Shown here: in pieces, positions 44,646 to 56,819 of the stretch
Position numbering within the stretch: the first letter of the stretch is position 1
Layout: each line of letters opens with the position of its first letter
Source of the DNA: Vigna angularis
Taxonomy: Eukaryota > Streptophyta > Magnoliopsida > Fabales > Fabaceae
Direction of reading: 5' to 3'
DNA: 64,000 bases
Assembly: GCF_016808095.1 (NCBI RefSeq)
Contig: NC_068974.1
Location: 11,780,001 to 11,844,000, forward strand
Program-made: the position numbers and the translations under genes
The notes under the pieces: model-generated
What the model saw: the letters and a program-made list of their open reading frames with translations, nothing else
The model's database searches: none
What the model was told of the DNA's origin: nothing

Positions 44646-45996
44646 AGAAAGAGTGTTAACTTCTTTAAAAATTTAAAATATCAAAATGAATAAATGCGAG
44701 CCACATGCAAACTTGACGTTCATTGAAAGTTACCAAACCATCCATGAATGTGAATGTGACAAGTTTTGATCATGCGAAATTCATTTGAATAAAAAACACA
44801 AATTTGAATTTGTTGGAAAAGTTCAATATACACATATATGTACAAAATATTATCTGCTTTAAATTAAATTTTCACAAATTTATTTTTGGTATCACTCCAA
44901 AAAAGTCTTTTAATAATGAAATATCTTATTTATATGTAAATCTCTTATTTTATCAAATCTTATTTATATATAAATCTCTTATTTTATCAAATGTGAAATT
45001 TGTATCCAAAGAGAATTTATATTAAAACACGTTGACACCAATGAGTAAGTTAAAATGGTTTTTCACACCATTATATGTTTCTCTACATATAACAACAAAC
45101 TCTCAAAAAAAGATTTTGTAGAATGGTTATTGACAGTAAAGTAGCATGCTCTCGTATTTCATAGTACAGTCCCTGGTTGTCTGTATCATAAAATGGGATC
45201 GAAGACAGTGAGTTAGTTGCTGGTGATTAATAGAAAGTTGGACATGATTAGAATCTAATTAATGTTAACTGATGAAGAAGATGGAGATGGATCAATCTTC
45301 ATTCATCGATCACTCTAATTTTTACGCGTGAAATTAGTGTCTTCTCTACATTAAATTAAAATTATTCACACTTCCTAATTTAATTATAGGGACACATTAT
45401 TGACTTATTCAACCTTAATTTAAATAACTATTAAAAAAAATAATACTTAATTAACTTACCCTAGTTTCAAATAAGATCATGCAAGATATTATTATAACTT
45501 TATAACTTTGACATCTCAATTTATATTGATATTTAATGTTCATTAATTATTTATCATCACATAAAAGTTTATTAAAAATAAAATAAAATCAAAGAGCTTA
45601 AGATATGGAAGACTATACTAAACTTATGATAAACATTATATTTCAACATTATATTTCATAAAAGATAGATAAATTATACTTGTTAGGAAAAAAAATCTAG
45701 ACAAATACATCTACGTAAATCAATAAGTTACTTATATTGTTATCTATGAATTAAAGTTAAATTAAGTAATTTATCAACACAATGATTTTTCTCATAAAAA
45801 ACATTAAAGATTTGAATTACACATGCTTACAAAAATGCAAGCATCGGTTGATGTTATCGACTTATTGATCCAACAAACCATGATAAACTAAAGAAGAATC
45901 ACTCTCCACCAAAGTCTTTAAAAGTTTTCTCTCCAAGCATTATGCAAAGTTGAAAAAGCTAAACAACTACCTTAAACTAATTAGCGGTTTGAACTT
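44646..45996. other. AT-rich intergenic stretch
   Basis: No coding sequence recognised. Apart from the short block at 45730-45790 repeated from 43930, nothing stands out. Confidence 0.5.
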
Positions 45997-47079
45997 GTTA
46001 TATTACATTCACAAATGAAACCACCGTACTCTTCCTAGTTTGAATATTGAAAAAATTTAACACCAAAAAATTAGAATAGTATTACCCATACATTTCTTAA
46101 CTTTCTTCTCACTTATATACACTAACTTCTTAATTTTTCAAAAAAGCATAAGGAAATTGAATTTTGAAATTTACTATGTGTTGCAGTATAATAGTTGAGA
46201 CCGAGATGCGAATCTGATGAATGACGTCCTCTCCTTCCAGCAATGTAGTTATCCTTCTGTCTTCCTCTTGCACAGGACTCTTCAGGGAGAATGGAGTGGG
46301 TACCTGCGAAGGCACTTCGACGCTCAAGTCAGAAAAAAGGGAATGACCAAACTTTTTTAGTTCAAAAATGGAAGAAATAATATTTTCTCCTTTCTCTCTC
46401 TATAATCAGAAAAACGTACCTTTTTTCCTTCTGGTTTTTCATATTTAACCTAACAATAAGATAAACCGTTTACCTAAAAATCCGGTTGGTTGGAGAACTC
46501 AACTGCTTGGAAAACATAACCACTTGGTCGTGCTTGATATTGGGTTAGTTGGTTCCGTGATTTGCGACATCATGGCCAGATATTTCTAACCACTTATTCT
46601 TTAGTTTATCTGGATTAATTGATCCAGTCTGACTAAAGCTGACCGAACGTCTGTTGACTCTTACCTTTGACTGGGTCGACGTGACCCTGTGAGCTAATGT
46701 TGACCATTTGATTTAAGCAACAGACGATCGCTAAAAGACGGTCACTGGACGATTGATGTTAGGAGCGACAATGACAAGATATGATACAACGATCGTTCTG
46801 TCTAGCAGGTTGACGATCGTTCGGGAATGATCATATGATAACTCGTTAATATGTGACTTGTTTATTCTTGGTGGTCGTCTGGGTTGCTAGTCGCTCGTTA
46901 ATATTACGTTCATAAATGAAATCACCGTACTCTTCCTAGTTTGAATATTGAAAAAATTTAACACCAAAAAATTAGAAATAGTATTACCCATACGTTTCTT
47001 AACTTTCTTCTCACTTATATACACTAACTTCTTAATTTAAAAAAAAGCATATGGAAATTGAATTTTGAAATTTACTATG
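45997..47079. repeat. ~180 bp direct repeat flanking a ~710 bp LTR-like segment
   Basis: 45997-46182 and 46893-47079 are nearly identical (CACCGTACTCTTCCTAGTTT, TTAACACCAAAAAATTAGAA, TATACACTAACTTCTTAATT). Between them, 46183-46892 has TTGCAGTATAATAG, ACCTGCGAAGGCACTTCGAC and repeated ACGATCG words typical of a gypsy LTR. The repeats lack TG/CA ends, so they are not obvious LTRs; duplication of a segment containing an LTR piece is more likely. Confidence 0.6.
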
Positions 47080-47434
47080 ATTTCTCATCCACCAAATCAT
47101 CCACCGTAATTATCCTAGCGGTATCTACTTGAATCACTTAAAACAAAAATACTACAATGAGACTTCATAAACTGAACAACTAAATCTAATGAAAAACAAA
47201 ATGCAAATCCTAGAAAATTTCTTTCAACCATTCCTACAATTGAATAGTAATAGAACAAATAAGAGAAAAATTCATCATTATTTTCATAGAAAGAACATAT
47301 AAAGCATAAAATCATTCATATTTTTTATCAAAACCAATGAATAAACAATCATACCATAACTTTTATATAACCAAGTGATATGCATACAACCAAATCAAGT
47401 TCTCTCAATCGATATATTCCATACTAGAAGAGTG

Positions 47435-47437
<3 letters not shown>
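47080..47437. other. AT-rich non-coding stretch
   Basis: Nothing recognised. Confidence 0.45.

Positions 47438-47473
<36 letters not shown>
47438..47473. repeat. (TA)n microsatellite at the left border of the large MULE
   Basis: About 36 bp of TA repeat directly abutting the TIR. A similar run (61247-61290) abuts the other TIR, so the MULE inserted in a TA microsatellite; a 9 bp target copy would be hidden in it. Confidence 0.9.
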
Positions 47474-47475
<2 letters not shown>

Positions 47476-47908
47476 GGTTTGCTAACGCGCGTACGCCTGT
47501 TTTTCAGTTGGTACATTTTAGCAATGTGTACCGGGTTTTAGTAGACAAAATTACCCTAATATATCATGGATTTTAAATTTTAAGGTTAAGGGTATTTTAA
47601 TAATTTTCATTCTCAAAAAAAAAAAAGAAACCCCCCAAACCCTTACTCACCACCCTCATTCCTCTCAACCCTTTCTCTTTCATCTCTCTCACTCCAACAT
47701 TTTCTCTGTCATTAGCCCCAACTGAAAAAAATCAGAAACACTTGCCTAACTCTAATCCACCTTCCTCACTTATCCAATCTTTTTCTCTCTCATCTCCATA
47801 CTCTCTCTCACCTTCACACAACAACTCGCGAATTTGTTGCTCTTGCTTTGTTCGTTCATTTGTTTTCCTTCTTATTATTATTAAATTTCATTTTTAAATT
47901 TTAGAATT
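47474..47908 (+). repeat. Left TIR of the FAR1-type MULE
   Basis: About 435 bp. It differs from the right TIR by a roughly 15 bp insertion (TTTCAGTTGGTACAT) and scattered substitutions. Confidence 0.88.
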
Positions 47909-48584
47909 GCTCTTTCTCTGTTCGTTCATTTGTTTTCCACTTTAATAACAAAATAATTGATGATGTTGATGTTGATTTTTGATTGGAGGACTATATTATA
48001 TATTTTCCCTTCTTATTATTATTAAATTTCATTTTTAAATTTAGTCACGGTAGGGATGACAGGGAAAAAGTTGGAGTGAGAGAGATGAAACATAAAGGGT
48101 TGATAGGAACGAGAGATGTGAATAAGGGTTTGAGGTTTTTTTTTTTTAAATCATAGAATTTCCATGCATCATTTGCACATCTACTCTACATTTCATTATA
48201 TTTTTATCACAGTATATATTTAGTCTATTTATTGATGTGTATACATGACTTTTTTCTTAATGATAATTATTAAAATTAAAAAAAAAATTGATTCCCTTGC
48301 TTGAAGTCTCTTTCCCTGAGTTATGTCAGTATATCTGCATTAGATCTTAATCTTCTTGTATATGCATGCCCGAAGATTGAAGCTTTGGAGCTTGTGAATC
48401 CTGAGGTTGCAATGTCTGATGCACAAGTGACTGTTGAATTGAGTAGTTCAACGTTGAAGAAGGTGTATGTAGAATCAATCAGTTTGAACAAGTTTATATT
48501 GGAGGGTGATGGGCTTGAGACCTTGCACTTGAAAGATTGTGCACTTGAGTTCTTTGAACTCGTTGGCCAAGGGGCCTTGAAGCA

Positions 48585-49131
48585 TGTAAGAAATCAGAGA
48601 AACGAGAAAGAGAAAACCAGAAAGAACAAACTGAAAATGAATTGTATTGAAAAGTTACAGAAATTACAACAAAGCAAAGTATTTATACAGAAAAATAAAC
48701 AAACAACTAAGAAAAGTAAAACGCAGACCGAGCAGCTTCCTAGACCGATCATCCTAGATTGAAGACGATCGGTAGTGAGAAGACAACTGAACCTGTCGAA
48801 CGGTACGACCGATCGTCCGAGAGCTGTCGAACGGTACGACCGATCGTCCGAGAGTAGAGACGATCAGTAGTGAGAAGACAACAGGACCAGTCGATCGGTA
48901 CGACCGATCGTCCGAGAGTGGAGACGATCGGTAGGGAGAAGACAACAGGAACAGTAGCGAGAAGTCAACAGAACGTGACGAACGGTACAGCCGATCGTCC
49001 GAGAGTCCTTACCGATCAGTGGTGACGATCGGTAAGCACGAATGGTAATGTAAAAGGTCTCTATCAAACCGATCGTCCGAGAGTAAAAGACGAGCGTTAA
49101 GGACGATCGGTAATGTAAAAGGTCTCTATCA
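48585..49131 (-). repeat. 3' LTR of the 48.6-56.8 kb copia element
   Basis: Contains five copies of CCGATCGTCCGAGAG (about 48809-49083) interleaved with five GACGATCGGTA-type words, which form hairpins. The sense first bases TGA also supply the gag-pol stop codon (49129-49131). Confidence 0.95.
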
Positions 49132-52100
49132 CCCGCCCTCAAGATGAACATGGATATTATGCTTGTTTAGCTTGGAAGTAACAGTATTAAAAGGAGAAGG
49201 ATAGAGAGATTTGGTGAAAACATCTACAACTTGATTGGTAGAAGAAACATGAAGAAGTTTGAGGAGACCATCTTGAAGCTTTTGTCTAGTACCGTGACAG
49301 TCTATATCAATATGCTTGGTTCTTTCATGAAAGGTGGGATTTTTGGCAATGTGGATAGCAGAATTGTTGTCACAGTAAACAGAATAAGGGGTCGGACACG
49401 GTATATTCATATCTTTTAAAAGATATTGCAGCCATTGTAATTCACAAGTTAAGGAAGCTAAAGACCTGTATTCGGCTTTAGAAGAAGACTTGGAAACGAT
49501 GGTTTGTTTCTTTGATTTCCAGGAGATAAGAGCAGTTCCAAGAAAAACGCAAAAACCAGAGATGGATCTTCTAGTGGTAGCACAGGTAGCCCAATCAGAG
49601 TCAGAATATGCATGAATGCAGAAGGAGTTATTGGCGGCATATAATAGACCAAAACTAGGAGCATTCTTTAAGTATCTAATAATCCTCATGGCTTGTTGCA
49701 TGTGAGGTTGGCGAGGAGTGGATATAAACTGACTAAGTTGTTGTACGGCAAAAGTAATGTCAGGCCGTGTATGAGTGAGATAAAGAAGACGACCAATGAG
49801 ACGCCGATAAGAGGAAGGATCAGTGAGAAGAGAGCCGTCATCAGCATGAAGTTTAATAGAAGGATCAGCAGGGGTAGAAGCAGGTTTACAGCCTAACATA
49901 CCAGCTTCAGAAATTAATTCAAGACAATATTTTCTTTGATTAATACATATCCCAGCTTGAGATCTAGCAATTTCAAAACCCAGAAAAAATTTAAGATCTC
50001 CAAGATTTTTAATGTGAAACTTGCTGTGTAGATGATCTTTGACAATGGTAATTTCAGACAGATTATTTCCAGAAAGAAGTATATCGTCAACATATACCAG
50101 AATAATAATGATAGCAGAAGGAGAATGTTTGATAAAAAGAGAGTGGTCGGCAAAGCTTGGTTTAAAACCAAGAGAGAACAACTCAGATGTGAGTTTATGG
50201 TTGCAATTTATGCTAGCTTGTTTTAAACCATAAAGAGACTTTTGAAGTTTGCAGAAGAGATTAGGAGTAGATGAACATAGACCAGGAGGAGGCTTCATAT
50301 ATATTTCTTCAGATAAATCACCATGAAGAAAAGCATTGTCGGCATCCAATTGATGAAGAAACCATTTATTGATGGCAGGAAGAGCAAGAACTAGTCGCAC
50401 CGTGGTGATTTTAACAACAGGTGAGAAAGTTTCATAGTAATCCAATCCTTCAGTTTGAGTGAAACCTCTTGCCACTAAACGAGCTTTATATCTGTCAATA
50501 GAGCCATCCGGCTTATGCTTGATACGATATACCCAACGACAACTGATAGGTTTCTTACCAGTAGGGAGATTCACCAAAGTCCATGTTTGATTTCTTTTAA
50601 GAGCAGCAAGTTCAGAATTCATAGCCTGTTGCCAACATTCAAACTTGCTAGCTTCTTTAAAAGAAAAAGGTTCAACTTGAGCAGAAATATTATGACAAAA
50701 AGAAGTGTGGTTAGAGGAACAATTATTATAAGAAAGAAACAAATGCATGGGATACGGGGTAGTGTGGGTTGGTTGAATGGCAAAAGTAGTACCACAGTAG
50801 TAATGATCTAGATATTTAGGTCGAGTTTTGTTTCTAAGAGAAATTCTTTGTTCAACAGTGGGAATAATGATACTATCAGAAGTAGGATGAGAAATGTTAC
50901 TAGGTGAATGATTTGGAGCAGTGGAAATAGGTAGAACAGTAGGAAAATCAAAGAAAATAACATCAGAATTATCATCATGTGTGGGAGAGGAAGGTGAAGT
51001 TGAACAACTTTTATAGGGAAAAATATATTCATGAAAAATGACATTTCGTGAAAGGATAGTAGAATGTGAATGCAAATCATACAGCATAAACCCTTTGGTT
51101 CCAGATTTATATCCAAGAAAAATGCATTTAGTACTTTTGGAATCAAGTTTGGTACGTCCTGCAGTAGCAGAGCTGGAGTATGATAAACATCCAAAAACTT
51201 TCAAATTTGAAAAATCAGGTTTGATAGAATAAACTAATTCATAAGGAGATTTATTGTGAAGAAAAGGTGTTGGAAGTCTATTAATAATGTGAATGGCAAG
51301 TTTTATAGCATAAGACCAAAAAATGTTAGGAACTTTAGATTGAAAAAGAAGAGAACGACAAACATTGAGAATATGTTGATGCTTCCTTTCAACAATGCCA
51401 TTTTGTTGAGGGGTAGCAACACAAGTAGTTTCATGAAAAATACCTTTAGTAGAATAAAAATCATTAAGAAGAAATTCTTTGCCATTGTCAGATCTTAGAA
51501 TTTTAAGTGTACAGGAAAACTGGTTTTCAGTTAAAAGAATAAATTTTGGAAGTAAGATTTTAACATCAGATTTGTGTTTCAAAAGAAGAATCCATGTGAA
51601 ACGACTATAATCATCAACAATAGTTAAAAAATATTTGTATCCATCAATAGAAGAAATAGAAAGGGGGCCCCAAATGTCAACATGAATGAGATGAAAGAAA
51701 CAAGGAGATTTAGTTTTGCTAACAGAAAATTGAAGAAGTTTTTGTTTAGCAAAAGCACAAGCATCACAATCATCAATAGATTGAAAGGAAATATCAGTAT
51801 ATTGAGAAGCTAACGTTTGAAAAACTTTATTTGAAGGATGTCCAAGTTTCATGTGCCACAGATTACAAGAATCACTAGAACTATTATGAAAAGCAGAATG
51901 AAAAATGTTTAATTCAGAAGTAGTTGTTGGATTATTACTAAGAAGATAAAAAAGGCCCTTGTATTTCTTAGCTACTCCAATCGTCTGGTAAGTATCCATC
52001 TGCACAATGAGACACCTAGTTTGATGAAAAACAATGAGGAAATTATTGGAATGTAACAGTTTAGAAATATAAATAAGATGAACAGAGAAATTGGGAACAA

Positions 52101-55100
52101 AAAGAGTATTATGCAAAATCAAATAGCCTAAAATGACAGTGCCAGAAAATTTAGCAGTAACAAAACTGTGATTTGGTAAACGTATCGAAATAGGAGTGAT
52201 GGGATGTAAAGAATGAAAAATAAATTTTGAAGAACATGTATGATCAGTAGCGCCACTGTCTATAATCCAAGAAGAAAAATTAAGTGAAGAAAAAGAACCT
52301 GATGACTGTGGAGTGCATTGATTAACACTGACCTCCCTAGTAGTAGGAGATTGAGACTGTTTCAATAAACCAAGAATGGCGTCATACTGATCTTGAGAAA
52401 AAGTGCATGGAATTTGAGTTTTATCAGCGGAAGAATCAGTGGAGGTGTGTGAAACACCATCAGTCAGGTTGGCAGAAGGATTGGAGATGGCAAAATTAGG
52501 TTTGATGATGGGTTTATAACCTTGAGGAAGGCCATATTTGATCCAGCAATTATCAGAAGTATGATTGGTTCTTTTGCAATGATCACAGTATTTGGAACGA
52601 CCACCATATTTGGGAATGCGTCCGCGTCCACGACCTGAAGAAACACCAGGACGATCGGTCTTATAAGGCTTGTATTGAGGATCGTGAGAATTGAAATTGG
52701 CCATGGAATCTTGTGGAATTTGTGAGGAAGAATTGTGAAATTCGTGTTCTTGTTGAAGGATCAAAGAAAAAGTTTTGGTAAGAGTCGACATGGGTTCCAT
52801 TAGCATGATTTGAGAACGTACAGAAGAGAATTCATCGTTTAACCCACGTAGAAACTTGATTACAGAATCATCACTACGATCTTGTTGAATCTTGATCAAT
52901 AATTCACAATTGCAAGGAGAATGACAGGTACAGACAAGAATGGTTTGATACAGAGAAAGCTCTTTCCAAATTATTTGAAGACGAGTATAATACTGAGATA
53001 CAGTGGAATCACCTTCTTTGCAAGAGTGAAGAGCTTCTTGAAGATCAGCAATACGAAACTTATCACCATGAGAAAAACGTTGAAGGAGATCAGTCCAAAT
53101 CTCGTAGGCAGATTTCATCCACATAATGGATTGTTTTATGGGAAGCGTCATGGATCGCGTCAGTCATGAAATCACCATCTTGTTGCAGCGTTGATGCAGC
53201 TGTCGCGGCCCATCAAATTTGATATAGATAAAGAATGTAGTATAAACTAGGAAGTGACTCGTAGGTCGTCTCTCAAGGACCAATTTATGGTTCAGTCTCA
53301 GATCTAACTCACGAAGTGGGGGGGGTTTGATGATATTTTTGGTTTGATGCGGATCAAATTAAATTAAACTGGAATTAAAAACGACTGAATTAAATTTTAA
53401 TGACTGTAAAACAAAACGGTAAAAGACGGTAAAAATGGAAAACGGAAAATTCAACAGTATTTGAAATTAAAATGCTGGAACAATAAACATGCAGAAAACA
53501 TACCAGCAGTGTAAATAAAATTTACCCAAAGCAACAGTGAAAATGAATAGTAAAAACAACGTTGAAAATAAACTGAACGGTAAAACACAATGACAGAATT
53601 TAACGGTTCAGAAAATCATGAACGGTAAATTGAACAGATAAAAACATTTAACTGAAAATGGAAGTATTCAACACTTAAATTAAAATTCTTCAACAGTACA
53701 ATTAAAAATGAAACGAGCAAAGTTGACACATTCAGAAATGGAAACTACTTTTTGAAATTAAAATACAGAGAGCTTTGGAAGAGGAAGAGGCAAGAACCTC
53801 CTCCCAGACGTGGGTTCTATACTACACTACTCCTAAATCTCATTCTAAAATCTACTCTCAAAGCTTGCATTTTCTCTGCTGCATGCTGCTCCTTTATAGC
53901 AAAAAAATCTGAACCCGTGAGCCTCTCCTTTTGCCAAATTATCTTCTTCTTCAATCACTTTTTGCAACCATTTCAATCGTGGGCTCCTCTTCTTTCCAAA
54001 TGAATCACGTGAATGGCTCCCTTCATCATTCCATTCTCCTTCTTTGCTTCCAGCAGCCACCGTGCACTTCCATGCCTCCAGCTCAACGTTCCCGTGCTCT
54101 CTCCTTGTTCTCTGGACTGCTTTGCTGGACATAGCAATTCATTCCATCCAGCTGCACGGCCTCTCCCTGCTTCTTCCAGCCATTTCCGTTCACCACTTTT
54201 CTCCAAGAAAGGAATAATCAATCACCGTGAGCTTCCTCTCTTCAGCTGCTTGCTTCCGGACCAGCGTGAATACTTCTACTGTCACCGTGAATGAATGAAG
54301 CTGTGCAGCACCTCTCTGCTGGACCGTGAATGCCTCCTCTGCTTGCAACTTCTTGGATGCTTGGCTGCCATGGAATGTGACCTTGAGAGCTCCTCCTTTT
54401 GCTTTGCAACCATCCATGTGCATCCACTTTCAGCTGTGATAAAACCGTGCTTACCATAAAGGGAAACAACCCATTCTTCTCATTAAATCAAAATGTTCCA
54501 GCCATGCCTCCAGCTCAGAACCGTGAACTTTCTTATCCTTTAACGTGGTGCTTTCTTCAAAACTGCATGGGTTTTCTTTCTCTAACACCAAGCTGCTTCT
54601 CTCGATGGGCTTCTTCTCCCGTGACTGTGGACGTTGTGTGGAGGCCATGGTTGTGACGCCTCCCAGCTGGACCGTGTTGGCTACTGGCTGGAACGCATCT
54701 TCTCATTGCCTCAACGCTGGATTCTTCGGTCGTGAATGAGGCTGCTGCTGCTTGGTGGTTGAACGGATGTTGAAGACAGCTGCTGGTTGCTGCTGGAACG
54801 TGTTGGACGTGGAAGGTGGCAGCTACTGCTGGTTGAACGTTGAAGCCGCTGCTGGTGCACCGTGTAGTGTTATTGCTCCCAGTCGTTGCAGCAGTTTGCT
54901 GGACCAAGATTAAGACAACATCTTCATGTGCTGCTGCCCTCATCTATTACGTGCAGCCAGCCAGGAGAAAGGTGACAAGCACCTCACTGATGTTGTTGCT
55001 TTCTTGTGGGCCGTGTGGTTTGTTGATTGGAAGCAATAATTGTGGTGGAAGACTTGAATAAATCTCACTTTCTCGTGTACATCACATAGTACATGGAGCA

Positions 55101-56175
55101 TTATCATTTTTTAGTAATAAGTGTATTTCACATGTGGGTGGCAGGGACCTCTTTCACATTTCCAACACTAACAAAGATTCACGTGTGCCCATAAATCTGT
55201 CCCGCTTTTCTCCAATTGATTTAATTCTACGCATGGCCATGACTGTGTGCTTTTTAGAAAATGTAGCTGCACAATTGCTATTTTATAGCTATAAAACCGT
55301 GAGCCTATTTCAATGTGGAGGCCCCTTCTCCATCCAACTTCTCGGTTTATTCTTAATGATAAGTGGTGGCTCCCATGTGTTGTCTAGCCAAAATCCAATA
55401 GAGAAAACCATTCAGCATTTTCATTTTCCCATGTGGCTGTGAATTCCAAAGTGAATTGTCCACACTCCATTTTTCAGCCGAGCATATCACACTTCCAACG
55501 TATCCTTTGCCAAAATGAAATTTCCAATGGGCCTAGAGTGAATAATGGAATGAGTGGAGCTGCTGCCTTTGTGTATATGAAACCGTAGCCAATAAAGAAG
55601 TCCAATAGATAAATTAAACTCCTTCCTCCAAAACGGATAAGCACATCTTTTCTTTTTTTCTAAAAATAATTGAATCAAGTGTAGCCTCTTTCAAGTGAAA
55701 CAACACAATGTGGAGATGAATATTCTTCCAAATGTCCCAATTTGCATTTCCAGAAATTTCCCTGCGATTATTAATGCAAATAATTAACTCAGATAGTTCA
55801 AATTAATTAAAATAAGAATTTCTGATCGAATTAAGCACAATTCAAAAAAATGGGAAAATACTGGAAATTTAAGCATAATTTCCCGATTAATTATAGCACA
55901 TTAAACTAAGTGAAGTGAACAAAATATCGACTCATCAAGCGTTTCCAGGCTTCGTGAAGGACATCATCAGCAGAAGGGCAAGAAACAGTACCAAGAACGA
56001 ATTTTTCTTTATTCTTGGTTTCAAGAGCAACAAGCATATCATGCCGCCATTGTTGATAGTTGTTGTCAGAAAGGGGAGGAGTGACAATAACAAGAGCTGG
56101 GTTCTCATCGGGATGGAGAAACAGAGGATTAGCAGGATTAGAAAGATAATCGATGGTGGAATTGGAGAAAGCCAT
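49129..56175 (-). pseudogene. Copia gag-pol, split by a nested solo LTR
   Basis: The gag start MAFSNSTIDYLSNPANPLFL is at 56175; its reading is cut after HEAWKR by the insertion at 53192-55937 and resumes with CNKMVIS at about 53186. One in-frame TGA (53164-53166, expected Trp) follows, then a 1340-codon open frame to 49129. Domains in order: UBN2 gag; zinc knuckle CDHCKRTNHTSDNC; protease IIDSGATDHT; GAG-pre-integrase LWHMKLGHPS; integrase HVDIWGP, RSDNGKEF, NGIVERKHQ; RT QLDADNAFLHGDL and LVYVDDILLSGN; RNase H AYSDSDWA, CDNNSAIHIAKNP. In RNase H the conserved SSxEAEY is SSSKAEY, replacing a catalytic Glu with Lys. Thus apart from gag breaks, protease, integrase and RT look intact, but RNase H is probably dead. 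Confidence 0.93.
53192..55937 (-). mobile_element. Solo LTR (2746 bp) nested in the copia gag, TSD AGCGT
   Basis: Flanked by AGCGT at 53187-53191 and 55938-55942; removing it restores gag (AWKR|CNKM). Sense ends TGATGAGTCGATATTTTG and GCGACAGCTGCATCA. It has no PBS, PPT, internal gene or second copy of its ends, so it is best read as one very long LTR of a gypsy family; LTRs of this TGATGAGTCGATATTTT type are long and common in dicots to my knowledge. The many open frames at 53752-55061 fall in repetitive TGCTGGTTG / CACCGTGAATG sequence and look non-coding. Confidence 0.82.
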
Positions 56176-56200
56176 GAGAATAGAACAGAAAAGTATTTGT

Positions 56201-56212
56201 CTACTGATACCA
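56201..56212 (-). other. Primer binding site of the second copia element
   Basis: Sense TGGTATCAGTAG directly after the 5' LTR, matching initiator tRNA-Met in the first nine bases. Confidence 0.85.
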
Positions 56213-56759
56213 TGTAAGAAATCAGAGAAACGAGAAAGAGAAAACCAGAAAGAACAAACTGAAAATGAATTGTATTGAAAAGTTACAGAAATTACAACAA
56301 AGCAAAGTATTTATACAGAAAAATAAAGAAACAACTAAGAAAAGTAAAACGCAGACCAAGCAGCTTCCTAGACCGATCGTCCTAGATTGAAGACGATCGG
56401 TAGTGAGAAGACAACTGAACCTGTCGAACGGTACGACCGATCGTCCGAGAGCTATCGAACGGTACGACTGATCGTCTGAGAGTAGAGACGATCAGTAGTG
56501 AGAAGACAATAGGACCAGTCGATCGGTACGACCGATCGTCCGAGAGTGGAGACGATCGGTAGGGAGAAGACAACAGGAACAGTAGCGAGAAGTCAACAGA
56601 ACTTGACGAACGGTACAGTCGATCGTCCGAGAGTCCTTACCGATCAGTGGTGACGATCGGTAAGCACGAACGGTAATGTAAAAGGTCTCTATCAAACCGA
56701 TCGTCCGAGAGTAAAAGACGAGCGTTAAGGACGATCGGTAATGTAAAAAGTCTCTATCA
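56213..56759 (-). repeat. 5' LTR of the 48.6-56.8 kb copia element
   Basis: Same five-copy repeat structure as the 3' LTR, with one copy altered to CTGATCGTCTGAGAG. Confidence 0.95.
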
Positions 56760-56819
56760 AAGCATTTTAAGATTGATGATGTTAGTGTTATACATCTTGA
56801 TATTGGCGACACATTTTAA

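Larger units (their letters stand above)
48585..56759 (-). mobile_element. Ty1/copia retrotransposon, 8175 bp including a nested LTR, TSD AAGCA
   Basis: Flanked by AAGCA at 48580-48584 and 56760-56764. LTRs of 547 bp each: 3' LTR 48585-49131 and 5' LTR 56213-56759, about eleven differences by eye (mostly transitions), so a fairly recent insertion. A primer binding site TGGTATCAGTAG abuts the 5' LTR and the polypurine tract TTGAGGGCGGG abuts the 3' LTR. Without the 2746 bp solo LTR nested at 53192-55937 the element is about 5.4 kb, normal for copia. Confidence 0.95.
48301..56819 (+). pseudogene. F-box/LRR gene fragment split by the copia insertion
   Basis: Two parts, 48301-48584 and 56765-56819, join in frame once the copia element and one AAGCA copy are removed. 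Reading begins LKSLSLSYVSISALDLNLL, continues YACPKIEALELVNPEVAMSD, VTVELSSSTLKKVYVE, LETLHLKDCALEFFELVGQG and crosses the insertion as ALKH|FKIDDVSVIHLDIG, then TAA at 56817-56819. The regular L-x-x-L-x-L spacing and CPKIEALEL are LRR features, and the sequence resembles the LRR part of a plant F-box/LRR protein (At1g67190-like by memory). There is no F-box and no start codon. The stop is followed by GTATG-type sequence, so the fragment may end at a former exon border. It lies on the strand opposite to the transposase, within the MULE TIRs, consistent with capture. Confidence 0.72.

Noticed and set aside
48754..49151. Ser/Tyr/Arg-rich frames (YRSSPLSDDRS)
   Set aside because: Products of the CCGATCGTCCGAGAG repeats in the copia LTR; the same frames recur in the other LTR.
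53752..55061. Cluster of overlapping 60-130 residue frames
   Set aside because: They lie inside the long solo LTR, overlap on both strands and contain no recognisable domain.
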